Shown: in pieces, positions 54,304 to 63,022 of the stretch
Position numbering within the stretch: the stretch's first letter is position 1
Layout: every line of letters starts with the position of its first letter
Source of the DNA: OLB11 sp044234005
GTDB lineage: Bacteria > Bacteroidota > Bacteroidia > Chitinophagales > Chitinophagaceae
Assembly: GCA_044234005.1 (NCBI GenBank)
Contig: JBIIJE010000001.1
Span: forward strand, 21,261 to 85,260
Reading direction: 5' to 3'
DNA length: 64,000 nt
Notes under the pieces: generated by a model
Told to the model about the DNA's origin: nothing
Seen by the model: only the letters and a program-made list of their open reading frames with translations
Database searches by the model: none
Program-made: the position numbers and the translations under genes

Positions 54304-54868
54304 ATGCAAATCATACAATCAATTCAGAATCGAATTTATGAACTGAGCGTAGAGCGAATCATGTTAGATAGAGATTTGGCTGCCTTATACGAAGTTGAAT
54401 CAAAAGTTTTAAATTAAGCTGTAAAGCGAAATATTACGCGGTTTCCACCCGAATTTATCTTTCAACTTAACTAAAGCGGAATGGGATAGTCTGAGGTTTC
54501 AAATTGAAACCTCAGAAAATAATAATTCTTTATGGTCACAAATTGTGACCATAAAGGCAGGACGTGGACATCGTACTAAATTTATGCCCTATGCCTTTAC
54601 CGAGCAAGGTGTTGCTATGTTAAGCGGAGTGCTGAATTCAGACCGTGCAATAAACATGAATATTGCTATTATGAGAGCTTTTGTAGAGATTAGGAAAGTT
54701 TTGTTACAGCAAAATGATTTAAAAGAGCAGTTGAAAGAAATTCGAGAAAGGTTAGGAGAACATGATATTCAACTAAACCAAATATATGATGCGTTGGGAA
54801 ACCACCTAGATAAAAAAGCAGCACAAAGGAAATGGGATGATAGAGACAACATAGGATTTAAGAAGTAA
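54304..54868 (+). pseudogene. Broken ORF6N/KilA-N-type DNA-binding protein gene
   Basis: From ATG 54304 the frame gives NRIYELSVERIMLDRDLAAL and YEVESKVLN, then a TAA where relatives have LNQAVKRN. It continues AVKRNITRFPPEFIFQL, has a one-base insertion near 54468, and resumes as TKAEWDSLRFQIETSE and, from 54545, an open frame with FMPYAFTEQGVAMLSGVL. The last part (LKEIRERLGEHDIQLNQIYD) is a coiled coil. ORF6N proteins are phage- or island-associated DNA-binding proteins of uncertain role. The C-terminal 107 residues alone form an open frame but would lack the DNA-binding N-terminus. Confidence 0.85.
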
Positions 54869-55029
54869 TATTCCCATAAAGAGTAATGGAAAGCAAGCCA
54901 TAAACCTCTAGTTAAAACAGATCTAACTAATTATTGGTACTCATGGAGTAAAAACTAACCTATGATGATTGTCGTATCGGTAATTTTCTCTTCTATTTCT
55001 AATGTTCCACACAAAATTCTGAATTATTC

Positions 55030-55037
55030 TATCTTTG
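55030..55037 (+). promoter_or_regulatory. -7 box of zapA-polX
   Basis: TATCTTTG is an exact TAnnTTTG match, 15 bp before the zapA ATG at 55053. It overlaps an in-frame TTG at 55035, which is therefore not the start. Confidence 0.58.
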
Positions 55038-55052
55038 AAGCAAATAAGTTAT

Positions 55053-55334
55053 ATGGAGAATCAGGTCAGTATTAATATCACATTGTGTAATCGAACTTAT
55101 CGTATTAAAGTGAATGCAGCTGATGAAGGCAAAATTCGTGAGCGCGTAAAAGCGATTCAAGAAAAAATAAATGTTTTTAAGAAGCAATACCCTAGTCAAG
55201 ATGAACATGATTACATGGCTATGACTTTAATTGATCATCTTACTTCTGACAAAGCCACCTCAAAAGATGAAACGAATAATATTCAACAAATTCAACAACA
55301 ACTTGAAAGCATACAACAATTGTTAGATTCATGA
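55053..55334 (+). CDS. zapA: Cell division protein ZapA
   Basis: A 93-residue FtsZ-ring stabiliser. The N-terminal head (MENQVSINITLCNRTYRIKV) is followed by KVNAADEGKIRERVKAIQEK and a coiled-coil tail (MAMTLIDHLTSD; NIQQIQQQLESIQQLLDS). Size and pattern match the family. The stop overlaps the polX start by 4 bp (ATGA), so translation of the two is coupled. Confidence 0.9.
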   Translation: MENQVSINITLCNRTYRIKVNAADEGKIRERVKAIQEKINVFKKQYPSQDEHDYMAMTLIDHLTSDKATSKDETNNIQQIQQQLESIQQLLDS

Positions 55335-57016
55335 CAAATAAAGAAATTGCAGCGCAACTTAATTTAATCGCCAAATTACTAGACATACATCAAGAAAGTA
55401 GCTTTAAGTCTAAATCATATAGCAATGCTGCGTTCGCGGTTGATAGATACCCTAGTGCAATTGCCTCCATTCCTTCTAACCAAATAGCAGGCACTAGAGG
55501 TCTTGGTGAAAACATGGCAAGAACAATTACTGAACTCATAGAGACAAATGAAATTAAGTACTTGAATGAACTCATAGAAAGAACACCGAAAGGAATTTTA
55601 CAAATGATTTCGATTAAAGGAATTGGACCAAAAAAAATTTCAACCATATGGCATGAATTAGGTATTGAAACCCCAGGTGAATTATTGTATGCTTGCTATG
55701 AAAATAGATTAGTAAAGTATAAAGGTTTTGGTGAAAAAACACAACAAACGATTATTGAAGCTGTTGAATATTTTTTAGCTAGTCAGGGAAGTATATTATT
55801 TGCAAATGCTGAAAAACTTTGTTCACATTTGGTGAAAATGCTCGAGCCTATTTTTGGAAATGGAAGTATAATTGTAAGCGGACAAGTGGCTGAGCAATGT
55901 GAAACAGTGGATGAAATATACCTGCTTATATTATCAGAAGCTGAGAGTATTTTTGAGGCCTTATCTAATCAACCCAATTGGAAACTACTTGAAGATGATG
56001 GCGAAACATTTACATTCAAATTTCATGATCACCTTAATATTATTATTCAGAGTGCGAATGAAGAAGACCTGAGTTCAAAAATATTTTTTAGCGTATCTAG
56101 CACGGAATTTATCGAAGCGTTTGAAAATAATTTTCCTGAAGCAGACTACAATCAACCTTACTCAAATTATGACGCTTCTATTTTCGATGCTGTTGGCTTA
56201 CCTTTTATAGCTCCTTGTTTGCGATATGATACGAAGAGTATAATCCTTGCTAAAAATAACAACTTACCCAAATTAATTGAGATAAGTGATATCAAAGGAA
56301 TCATACATAACCATAGCACATGGAGTGACGGTAAGAATACTTTGTATGAAATGGCGTTGGCTTGCAAACAAAAAGGGTTTGAATACTTAGTGATAAGTGA
56401 CCACTCTGTTAGCTCATTTTATGCCAATGGATTAAGTGTTGAAAGAATTTATCAGCAACATGAAGAAATTGATACATTGAATGAAAAATTACATCCATTT
56501 AAAATTTTTAAAAGTATTGAGTGCGACATTCTGGGCGATGGGAGATTAGATTATAGTAATGATGTCTTGGCAAGTTTTGATTTAGTAATAACTTCTATTC
56601 ATCAAAACCTTGTAATGAATGAAGAAAAAGCCATGCAACGCTTATTGGCTGCCATTGACAATCCTTTCACTAAAATATTAGGGCATCCAACAGGCAGGTT
56701 ATTGCTAAGTCGAAAAGGTTATGAAACAAATATGCCCCTCCTAATTGATGCTTGCTTAAAACAGAATGTAGCCATCGAACTCAATGCAAATCCTCGGCGA
56801 TTAGATATTGATTGGCGATTTATACCTCTAGCTATTGAAGCAGGTGTAATGCTTTCTATCAATCCAGATGCACATTCGATAGATGGCATAGATGATATTT
56901 ACTATGGAGTGAAAGCGGCACAAAAAGGTATGATGGAAGCAAGGCATAATTTAAGTAGTTTAAGCCTAATCGAATTTGAAGCATATTTAAGCAAAAAGAA
57001 TAAACTAAGTGTCTAA
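55331..57016 (+). CDS. polX: PolX-like protein with intact PHP domain and degenerate polymerase palm
   Basis: A 561-residue homologue of bacterial family X DNA polymerase/3'-5' exonuclease. It has N-terminal helix-hairpin-helix repeats (GTRGLGENMA; ISIKGIGPKK at 93-102; KYKGFGEKT) and a C-terminal PHP domain with metal ligands H326/H328 (IIHNHSTWSDG), D357-H358 (VISDHS), E397, H424, H452 and D513/H515 (NPDAHS). The polymerase palm, normally GS-x-RR followed by DxD, reads VSGQVAEQCETVDEIYLLI (182-200), so the catalytic aspartates are missing. It is probably a PHP nuclease/phosphatase without polymerase activity. Overlaps zapA by 4 bp. Confidence 0.85.
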   Translation: MTNKEIAAQLNLIAKLLDIHQESSFKSKSYSNAAFAVDRYPSAIASIPSNQIAGTRGLGENMARTITELIETNEIKYLNELIERTPKGILQMISIKGIGPKKISTIWHELGIETPGELLYACYENRLVKYKGFGEKTQQTIIEAVEYFLASQGSILFANAEKLCSHLVKMLEPIFGNGSIIVSGQVAEQCETVDEIYLLILSEAESIFEALSNQPNWKLLEDDGETFTFKFHDHLNIIIQSANEEDLSSKIFFSVSSTEFIEAFENNFPEADYNQPYSNYDASIFDAVGLPFIAPCLRYDTKSIILAKNNNLPKLIEISDIKGIIHNHSTWSDGKNTLYEMALACKQKGFEYLVISDHSVSSFYANGLSVERIYQQHEEIDTLNEKLHPFKIFKSIECDILGDGRLDYSNDVLASFDLVITSIHQNLVMNEEKAMQRLLAAIDNPFTKILGHPTGRLLLSRKGYETNMPLLIDACLKQNVAIELNANPRRLDIDWRFIPLAIEAGVMLSINPDAHSIDGIDDIYYGVKAAQKGMMEARHNLSSLSLIEFEAYLSKKNKLSV

Positions 57017-57057
57017 TTTCAAGAATAAGTCAAGAGAATATTTGATTTTATCCCTGA

Positions 57058-57078
57058 TTCAGCATTAGAAATGCTGAA
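57058..57078 (+). terminator. Stem-loop after polX
   Basis: TTCAGCATT pairs perfectly with AATGCTGAA across a 3-base loop, 42 bp past the stop. There is no U-tract, so it is a tentative terminator or 3'-end stabiliser. Confidence 0.4.
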
Positions 57079-57133
57079 ACGAGGCATAAGCTGTAAGTCA
57101 TTTGTTTGTCATAATTAACAACATTTCTTCTAT

Positions 57134-57157
57134 CGTCTCATTAACTATTAACGCGAC
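57134..57157. repeat. Diverged copy of sequence near 30475-30498
   Basis: The two 24-base stretches agree at 19 positions, with four of the five differences being transitions. A second shared block (TAATTTGGGTTTA versus TAATCTGGGTTTA) lies further downstream in both places. They look like diverged copies of a longer intergenic element. Confidence 0.35.
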
Positions 57158-57254
57158 AACTAACGCAAGTATTTTTGTTCCTCAAATCCTTTCGCTTAAT
57201 TTGGGTTTAAGCTTCTTGTTGAAAGTACGGAACGAATTGTCCGCAATAATATAA

Positions 57255-57262
57255 TAAGTTTG
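57255..57262 (+). promoter_or_regulatory. -7 box of aminotransferase gene
   Basis: TAAGTTTG followed by C is an exact TAnnTTTG match, 10 bp before the ATG, giving a very short leader. Confidence 0.58.
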
Positions 57263-57272
57263 CAATCTAATT

Positions 57273-58463
57273 ATGACACAGCGACAACTCTTCTTGCAAC
57301 ATGTTGCCCAAACTTCCGAAACACCACTTTGCTTAGAAATTGATAAGGCTGATGGTGCCTTATTATTTGATGTAAATGGGAAATCCTATATTGATTTGAT
57401 TGGCGGTATCAGCGTGTGCAATGTTGGGCATAATAATCAAGCGGTGAACAATGCTATTAAAGCACAAGTAGATAAATACCTGCATGTAATGGTGTACGGT
57501 GAGGTGATTCAATCACCGCAAGTACAATATGCACAAGCCTTAGCCAAACACCTTCCCAAAAATTTACAGAGTGTTTATTTCACAAATAGCGGAACTGAAG
57601 CTACAGAAGGCGCGATGAAATTGGCAAAACGAATAACAGGTAGAAGCAAAATGATTTCATGTAAAAACTCTTATCATGGAAGCACACAAGGCGCCTTAAG
57701 TGTAATGGGTAGCGAATATTGGCAGCAAGCTTTTCGCCCTTTATTACCCAATGTATTCCAATTCGATTACAATGATGATGCCTTAATTGAAGCTATCGAT
57801 GAACAAACCGCTTGTATAATAATTGAGCCAATTCAATCGGAAATGGGTGTTGTAGTTGCCGATGATGATTGGTTGCTGAAAATTAGAAATCGATGTAGTG
57901 AAGTGGGAGCAATGCTTATACTCGATGAAATACAAACTGCTTTTGGCAGAACGGGTTCTTTGTTTCGTTTTACTGAAACGAGCATTGTACCTGACATCTT
58001 ACTTCTTGGGAAAGCTTTAGGCGGAGGGATGCCTTTAGGTGCTTTTATTTCTAGCAAAGAGAATATGGATGCGTTCACCAACAATCCTGTATTGGGTCAT
58101 ATTACAACTTTTGGCGGACATCCAGTATCATGTGCTGCAGGTTTGGCTGCCTTACAATTCATCTTGGAAGAAGATTTGATTGCTGAAGTTGAATCGAGAG
58201 AAATGTTGTTTATTGAAAATATTCAACATCCATTTATTCGAAAAATATCAAGCTGCGGTCTTTTGATGGCTTTACATTTTGATAGCTATAAAAACAATAA
58301 AAAAATAATTGACCTTTGTATTGAATCGGGTGTTTTTACAGATTGGTTTTTGTTTGCCCCGCATGCATTGCGAATTGCACCACCACTAATTATATCAGAA
58401 GAAGAAATTATAGAAGCCTCGCAAATTATAGTCGAAGCTGTTAATTCTTGTTTTAATATCTAA
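57273..58463 (+). CDS. Class III PLP-dependent aminotransferase
   Basis: A 396-residue omega-aminotransferase (acetylornithine/4-aminobutyrate type). TNSGTEATEGAMKLAK (104-119) binds the phosphate, ILDEIQTAFGRTG (216-228) supplies the pyridine-N aspartate (D218), and the PLP-lysine is K247 in LLLGKALGGG. The family shares one fold for several substrates, so ornithine, LysW-type or GABA substrates cannot be told apart. No biosynthetic neighbours help. Full length, with its own promoter. Confidence 0.9.
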   Translation: MTQRQLFLQHVAQTSETPLCLEIDKADGALLFDVNGKSYIDLIGGISVCNVGHNNQAVNNAIKAQVDKYLHVMVYGEVIQSPQVQYAQALAKHLPKNLQSVYFTNSGTEATEGAMKLAKRITGRSKMISCKNSYHGSTQGALSVMGSEYWQQAFRPLLPNVFQFDYNDDALIEAIDEQTACIIIEPIQSEMGVVVADDDWLLKIRNRCSEVGAMLILDEIQTAFGRTGSLFRFTETSIVPDILLLGKALGGGMPLGAFISSKENMDAFTNNPVLGHITTFGGHPVSCAAGLAALQFILEEDLIAEVESREMLFIENIQHPFIRKISSCGLLMALHFDSYKNNKKIIDLCIESGVFTDWFLFAPHALRIAPPLIISEEEIIEASQIIVEAVNSCFNI

Positions 58464-58494
58464 GCATTGCTTCAGAGTTACCAAATCATACATT

Positions 58495-58502
58495 TATATT
58501 TG
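58495..58502 (+). promoter_or_regulatory. -7 box of cysS
   Basis: TATATTTG followed by C is an exact TAnnTTTG match, 7 bp before the ATG, again implying an almost leaderless mRNA. Confidence 0.58.
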
Positions 58503-58509
58503 CGATATT

Positions 58510-59997
58510 ATGTCAGAATTACACATATACAATTCACTAAACCGTCAGAAAGAGAAATTCGAACCTTTGCATGCACCTCATGTAGGATTATATGTTTGCG
58601 GACCCACCGTCTATAGCAACGTCCACTTAGGCAATGTGCGTACCTTCTCATCCTTTGATATGATATATCGCTACTTAGTATTTCTAGGTTACAATGTGAG
58701 ATATGTGAGAAATATCACAGACGCAGGTCATTTAACGAATGAGCAAGGCGAAGGCGTAAATAGAATGGAGTCGCAGGCCAAATTAGAAAGCCTTGAACCG
58801 ATGGAAATTGTTCAAAAATATACGGTTGGCTTTCATGACATTTGCAACTTATTCAATCTCAAGCCTCCTACAATCGAGCCCACAGCCACGGGTCATATTA
58901 TTGAGCAAATTGAAATGATAGAAACCTTAATCGACAAAGGTTTCGCTTATGAAATAAATGGTTCTGTATACTTTGATGTAAAAAAGTTTAATGAAACAAA
59001 TAATTACGGCGAACTTTCAGGAAGAAATATTGACGAACTCATTGCAGGCTATCGCGATTTAGATGGTCAAGATGAAAAGAAAAATAGTATAGATTTTGCC
59101 TTATGGAAAGCTGCAACAACTGCACATATTATGCAATGGCGTTCTCCTTGGGGACAAGGATTTCCTGGTTGGCATCTAGAGTGTTCTGCCATGAGTACAA
59201 AATATTTAGGCACTTCCTTTGACATACATGGTGGTGGTATGGATTTAAAATTTCCGCATCACGAATGTGAGATAGCACAGAATAAAGGAGCATGCAACGA
59301 TGGTGGTGCACGTTATTGGATGCATACGAATATGCTTAATTTTAATGGTCAAAAAATGAGTAAATCCTTCGGAAACTCAATATTGCCTATTGAACTAATT
59401 ACTGGAGAGCATACTTTACTTGATAAAGGTTACTCTCCGATGGTTGTAAAATTTTTATTCCTACAATCTCATTACTCCTCCGAACTTGATATAAATATTA
59501 AAGGTTTACAAGATGCCGAAAAAGGATTGAAGCGATTGATGGATGCGAGAGCTAATGCGATTAAGCTTATTGGCACATCAACCCAAGTGAATGACATTGA
59601 CCATCAAATGAAGCAATTGGCATCAGATTGTAAAGCACATATGGATGATGATTTTAATACCGCTAAAACCATTGCTACATTATTTGAATTAAGCAGCATT
59701 GTAAACAATTTAAAAGATGGTCATATAAAATCGGAGAATATTCAGGCTGATTCAATTAATTTGTTACAACAAACTTTTGAAAATTATTTAATACATGTTT
59801 TTGGTTTAAAACCTCTTGAAAAAGCCCAATCTAATAAACTAGACGATGTGCTACAATTATTAATTGATATGCGCAAAGAAGCTAAAGTGAAAAAAGATTT
59901 TGCCACTAGCGATAAAATAAGAAATGAATTATTAGCAAAAGGTATTCAACTTAAAGATGAAAAAGATGGCAGCATGACTTGGGACTTTGTGAACTAG
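58510..59997 (+). CDS. cysS: Cysteinyl-tRNA synthetase
   Basis: It charges tRNA-Cys. The 495-residue class Ia synthetase has zinc ligands C30 (YVCGPTV), C225 (HLECSAMS), H250 and E254 (FPHHECE). The HIGH-type motif is HLGN (39-42) and the KMSKS loop is intact (282-286, GQKMSKSFGNS). The anticodon-binding helical domain ends DEKDGSMTWDF. Full length and secure. Confidence 0.97.
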   Translation: MSELHIYNSLNRQKEKFEPLHAPHVGLYVCGPTVYSNVHLGNVRTFSSFDMIYRYLVFLGYNVRYVRNITDAGHLTNEQGEGVNRMESQAKLESLEPMEIVQKYTVGFHDICNLFNLKPPTIEPTATGHIIEQIEMIETLIDKGFAYEINGSVYFDVKKFNETNNYGELSGRNIDELIAGYRDLDGQDEKKNSIDFALWKAATTAHIMQWRSPWGQGFPGWHLECSAMSTKYLGTSFDIHGGGMDLKFPHHECEIAQNKGACNDGGARYWMHTNMLNFNGQKMSKSFGNSILPIELITGEHTLLDKGYSPMVVKFLFLQSHYSSELDINIKGLQDAEKGLKRLMDARANAIKLIGTSTQVNDIDHQMKQLASDCKAHMDDDFNTAKTIATLFELSSIVNNLKDGHIKSENIQADSINLLQQTFENYLIHVFGLKPLEKAQSNKLDDVLQLLIDMRKEAKVKKDFATSDKIRNELLAKGIQLKDEKDGSMTWDFVN

Positions 59998-60029
59998 TTA
60001 TTAGGGCTTCATGAACCTACAATTTACAA

Positions 60030-60057
60030 TTGAAAATGCAAACTGTAAAATCGATTC
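60030..60057. repeat. 28-bp dispersed repeat, copy B
   Basis: This copy matches 23077-23104 at 27 of 28 bases in the same orientation. It lies between the cysS stop and the minus-strand lipoprotein gene. Flanks differ, so only the 28-base block is shared. Confidence 0.6.
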
Positions 60058-60162
60058 TCGTTAACATTTTCTAGTTGCTCTTACGTTGCAATGAAAATTT
60101 GTTACAGGATTAAAATAAGAAAATGGAGTACCTCAGCAAAAGCCAGAAATGTCACATCTGCT

Positions 60163-61134
60163 TCAATCAATATTTATACGGAAAATACTCCCCCCATCAC
60201 CTACTACTAAGCATGTGTTTTGATTCAGGAAGACCAAACTGCGTAAAGTTACTGTGGTGAAGTTTTTTACTTCGTGCCATTCACCACCATAATTTCTGCT
60301 GATATATACAATACCTTTTTCACCAACAGCTACATACATACCAACACCGTTATTCGTAATGTCTAAAAAATGAATTCTTTTCTTGGTAAAATTATTCCCA
60401 TTTCGAATCACTTCCCAAGTTTCTCCGCCATCGATAGTTCTCTGAATACTGCCTTGATAACCCACAATAATACCTTCGCTCTCATTTATCCAACTCATCG
60501 CTTTAAAATAATCATTCTTTGCTGATGTATATTCCCAGTGCCTTCCATCGTCTTCAGACTTTAAAACAAGTCCAAATCCTGATATATAAGCCACATGATT
60601 TTTTGTGTAAACAACATCACACAATTCATTCTTAAATTCTTCTTGAAGTATTTTGTCGCTTTCTCCATCAACCCGTATCTTATCGATATGACCTTGTTCA
60701 AAAGCTTCACCACCAACCAAAATACATGAATCATCCATCGTAAAATCTAAGCTTTTCAAAAGGCTCCAACTTGGATGTTGCACGTACCTGAATGTATTTC
60801 CAGTATCCTTGCTTACAAAAATCGTTCCGCCATATCCACAGGTAACTATTTTTCCTTGCTCGGAGATGGCTATATCATAAATAGCTTTCTTCTCATCTGC
60901 AAAGCTTAAATCAATTTCTTGCCAAGTATTGCCGCCATCTAATGTTTTCAGCATGCAAGGTTTAGTATATCGTTCACCGCCAACAATGAACCCTAATTTT
61001 TCATTCAAAAATTTAATCTGATGAAAAGGAATATTTACAAAGGAATTGATTTCTAAAACGTTTGGATTAATCTTCTGCTTACCACAAGCCAGGCCTAGCA
61101 TTAGGCACGCTAACAAAAGAAAACTTTTATGCAT
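60163..61134 (-). CDS. YCF48/Asp-box-like propeller lipoprotein
   Basis: A 323-residue lipoprotein from MHKSFLLLACLMLGLACGKQ (lipobox LGLAC). An ATG 46 codons upstream is open but lies within mutL and would bury the signal peptide, so 61134 is the start. The body has Asp-box/YCF48-type repeats: TLDGGNTWQE, SKDTGNTFRY, SEDDGRHWEY, TIDGGETWEV, SRNYGGEWHE. These build a seven-bladed propeller in photosystem-assembly relatives; here a protein-binding envelope role is inferred. Its start overlaps the mutL stop by 8 bp. Confidence 0.82.
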   Translation of the reverse strand: MHKSFLLLACLMLGLACGKQKINPNVLEINSFVNIPFHQIKFLNEKLGFIVGGERYTKPCMLKTLDGGNTWQEIDLSFADEKKAIYDIAISEQGKIVTCGYGGTIFVSKDTGNTFRYVQHPSWSLLKSLDFTMDDSCILVGGEAFEQGHIDKIRVDGESDKILQEEFKNELCDVVYTKNHVAYISGFGLVLKSEDDGRHWEYTSAKNDYFKAMSWINESEGIIVGYQGSIQRTIDGGETWEVIRNGNNFTKKRIHFLDITNNGVGMYVAVGEKGIVYISRNYGGEWHEVKNFTTVTLRSLVFLNQNTCLVVGDGGSIFRINID

Positions 61135-62971
61135 TGCGAATAAGCCTTTCGATATCATCTGCTTGAATTTTTGAAAATATTTTATTGCCATTTGGAGAAA
61201 GCTGAGGCTGTTCGCAACGAAATAAATCTTGTAGTAATCTTTCGATTTCAGATTGTTCCAGTTTTTTACCATGCCAAATAGCTTTTTGAGCCGCCATAGT
61301 ACGCATTAATTTTTCACGTTTATCGAGCTTCACATCACTGGCAAAATGCTTGTAAGCATCAATGAGTTTCTCAATCGATGACTTTTCATTACCCAATTTT
61401 ATGTCTGATGGAGTTCCTTGAATAATAAAAGTTTGTTGCCCAAAAAACTCTACTTCATACCCTAGTTCTAATAAACTTGGCAAAATGCTTTCAAGTAATA
61501 CCGCATCTACTGGAGATACTTCAAAAGTAATCGGCACTAAGCACTTTTGGATAACAATAGGTTGCTGTTGAGCGCTTTCATATCGTTCATATAAAATTCG
61601 CTGATGTGCTAAATGTTGATCAATAAGCAAAAACCCGTTTTTTGTTGTTGCTATAATATAGGCTTGGCATACTTGTAAATAATCTTGTCTGAAATCTTCT
61701 ATCACAACAGCATCAGGCATAGATATTTCCGACTTAGTTTCAACTTCTGTGTTTTGTTGTTGAGCAGCATTGTATGGAAATTCATGCTGTATCTTATATA
61801 AATCTTTCCAATTTCTAACATCTTCTTTCTTATTTAAGAAATGTGCTTGCCCTTTCTCAGTAAAGGATTGGAAAAGAAAATCACCTTTGGTTCTCTCTTG
61901 AGTTTGCGCTGTTAAGGGTTGTGTAACTGCACTAAGTCTTTCAATATTTTCATCTAAACTAAAATCTAAACTGGGTGCAATGCTATACTTACTTAATGCG
62001 TGTTTGACTGCCGAACTCACAAACGAATAAATAATTCGATCATCTTCAAATTTTATTTCTTGTTTCGTTGGATGTACATTAATATCAATACGCTTTGGAT
62101 CAATATCTATAAACAAAATAAATGTAGGGAATGAATCTTTGGCTATCAACTCACTAAACGCCTGCGACACGGCATGATTGAGATATGCACTTTTAATAAA
62201 TCGATTATTTACAAAAAAGTATTGCGAACCTCTCGATTTTGAGGCGACGTCTGGCGAGGCGACAAATCCTTTGATGCTGACAAAATCTGTAGGTTCTTCT
62301 ACTGGTACTAATTTGCTATTCAAGTGATTACCCAATAATCCTAAAATTCGTTGTTTGAGTTTACCTGATTCTAAAATAAATAAATCCGTCTGGTTATTGG
62401 TAAAACGAAAAGATAATTCAGGATAAGCCATAGCCACACGTGTAAACTCATCAACAATATGACGTAATTCAACAGTATTACTTTTTAGAAAATTTCTACG
62501 AGCAGGTACATTAAAAAATAGATTTTTTAAACTAATATTTGTACCAATCGGTGTTTGACATGGTTCTTGTTTTTTCACTTCACTGTGCTCGATATAGATT
62601 AAAGTTCCTACTTCATCATTTGCCATGCGAGTTTTCAGTTCTACTTGTGCAACAGCAGCCATAGATGCGAGCGCTTCCCCTCGAAAGCCCATGGTCTTTA
62701 TTTGAAACAAATCATCAATTGACTTTATTTTCGAGGTGGCATGCCTTTCAAAACTAATTCGAGCATCACTTGGACTCATACCTTTACCATTGTCAATGAC
62801 TTGAATAAGCTCTTTACCTGCATCTCGAATAATTAAATGTAATGCGGTAGCACCTGCATCAATTGCATTTTCTAACAGCTCTTTTACGGCACTTGCGGGT
62901 CGTTGAATTACCTCTCCTGCTGCAATTTGATTGGCAATATGATCAGGTAACAACGATATAATATCAGGCAT
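61127..62971 (-). CDS. mutL: DNA mismatch repair protein MutL
   Basis: A 614-residue MutL. The N-terminal GHKL ATPase is intact: KELLENAIDAGAT with E31/N35, DNGKGM (60-65) and GFRGEAL (95-101), plus the transducer region ending DINVHPTKQEIKF. The C-terminal dimerisation domain carries DQHLAHQRILYERYE (451-465), where the endonuclease motif DQHA-x2-E-x4-E has Leu and Gln substitutions, and SPNGNKIF (592-599) in place of CPHGRP. Nicking activity is therefore unlikely. It is divergent from the cytochrome gene, 51 bp away. Confidence 0.95.
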   Translation of the reverse strand: MPDIISLLPDHIANQIAAGEVIQRPASAVKELLENAIDAGATALHLIIRDAGKELIQVIDNGKGMSPSDARISFERHATSKIKSIDDLFQIKTMGFRGEALASMAAVAQVELKTRMANDEVGTLIYIEHSEVKKQEPCQTPIGTNISLKNLFFNVPARRNFLKSNTVELRHIVDEFTRVAMAYPELSFRFTNNQTDLFILESGKLKQRILGLLGNHLNSKLVPVEEPTDFVSIKGFVASPDVASKSRGSQYFFVNNRFIKSAYLNHAVSQAFSELIAKDSFPTFILFIDIDPKRIDINVHPTKQEIKFEDDRIIYSFVSSAVKHALSKYSIAPSLDFSLDENIERLSAVTQPLTAQTQERTKGDFLFQSFTEKGQAHFLNKKEDVRNWKDLYKIQHEFPYNAAQQQNTEVETKSEISMPDAVVIEDFRQDYLQVCQAYIIATTKNGFLLIDQHLAHQRILYERYESAQQQPIVIQKCLVPITFEVSPVDAVLLESILPSLLELGYEVEFFGQQTFIIQGTPSDIKLGNEKSSIEKLIDAYKHFASDVKLDKREKLMRTMAAQKAIWHGKKLEQSEIERLLQDLFRCEQPQLSPNGNKIFSKIQADDIERLIRNA

Positions 62972-63010
62972 GCGGCGAAGATAAGATTTTTGAGAATGTG
63001 CTGAAATGAA

Positions 63011-63018
63011 TAGTTTTG
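63011..63018 (+). promoter_or_regulatory. -7 box of cytochrome c gene
   Basis: TAGTTTTG is an exact TAnnTTTG match, ending 4 bp before the ATG at 63023. Transcription would begin at or near the start codon. Confidence 0.5.
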
Positions 63019-63022
63019 TGAG

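Noticed and set aside
54545..54868. Stand-alone 107-residue gene
   Set aside because: The upstream frames continue the same ORF6N protein, so this is the 3' end of a broken gene.
57017..57254. 6S RNA-like gene after zapA-polX
   Set aside because: No long bulged helix typical of 6S RNA could be traced; only a 9-bp hairpin is present.
61135..61272. ATG at 61272 for the YCF48-like lipoprotein
   Set aside because: It would place 46 residues before the lipoprotein signal and lie deep within mutL; 61134 begins the signal peptide.
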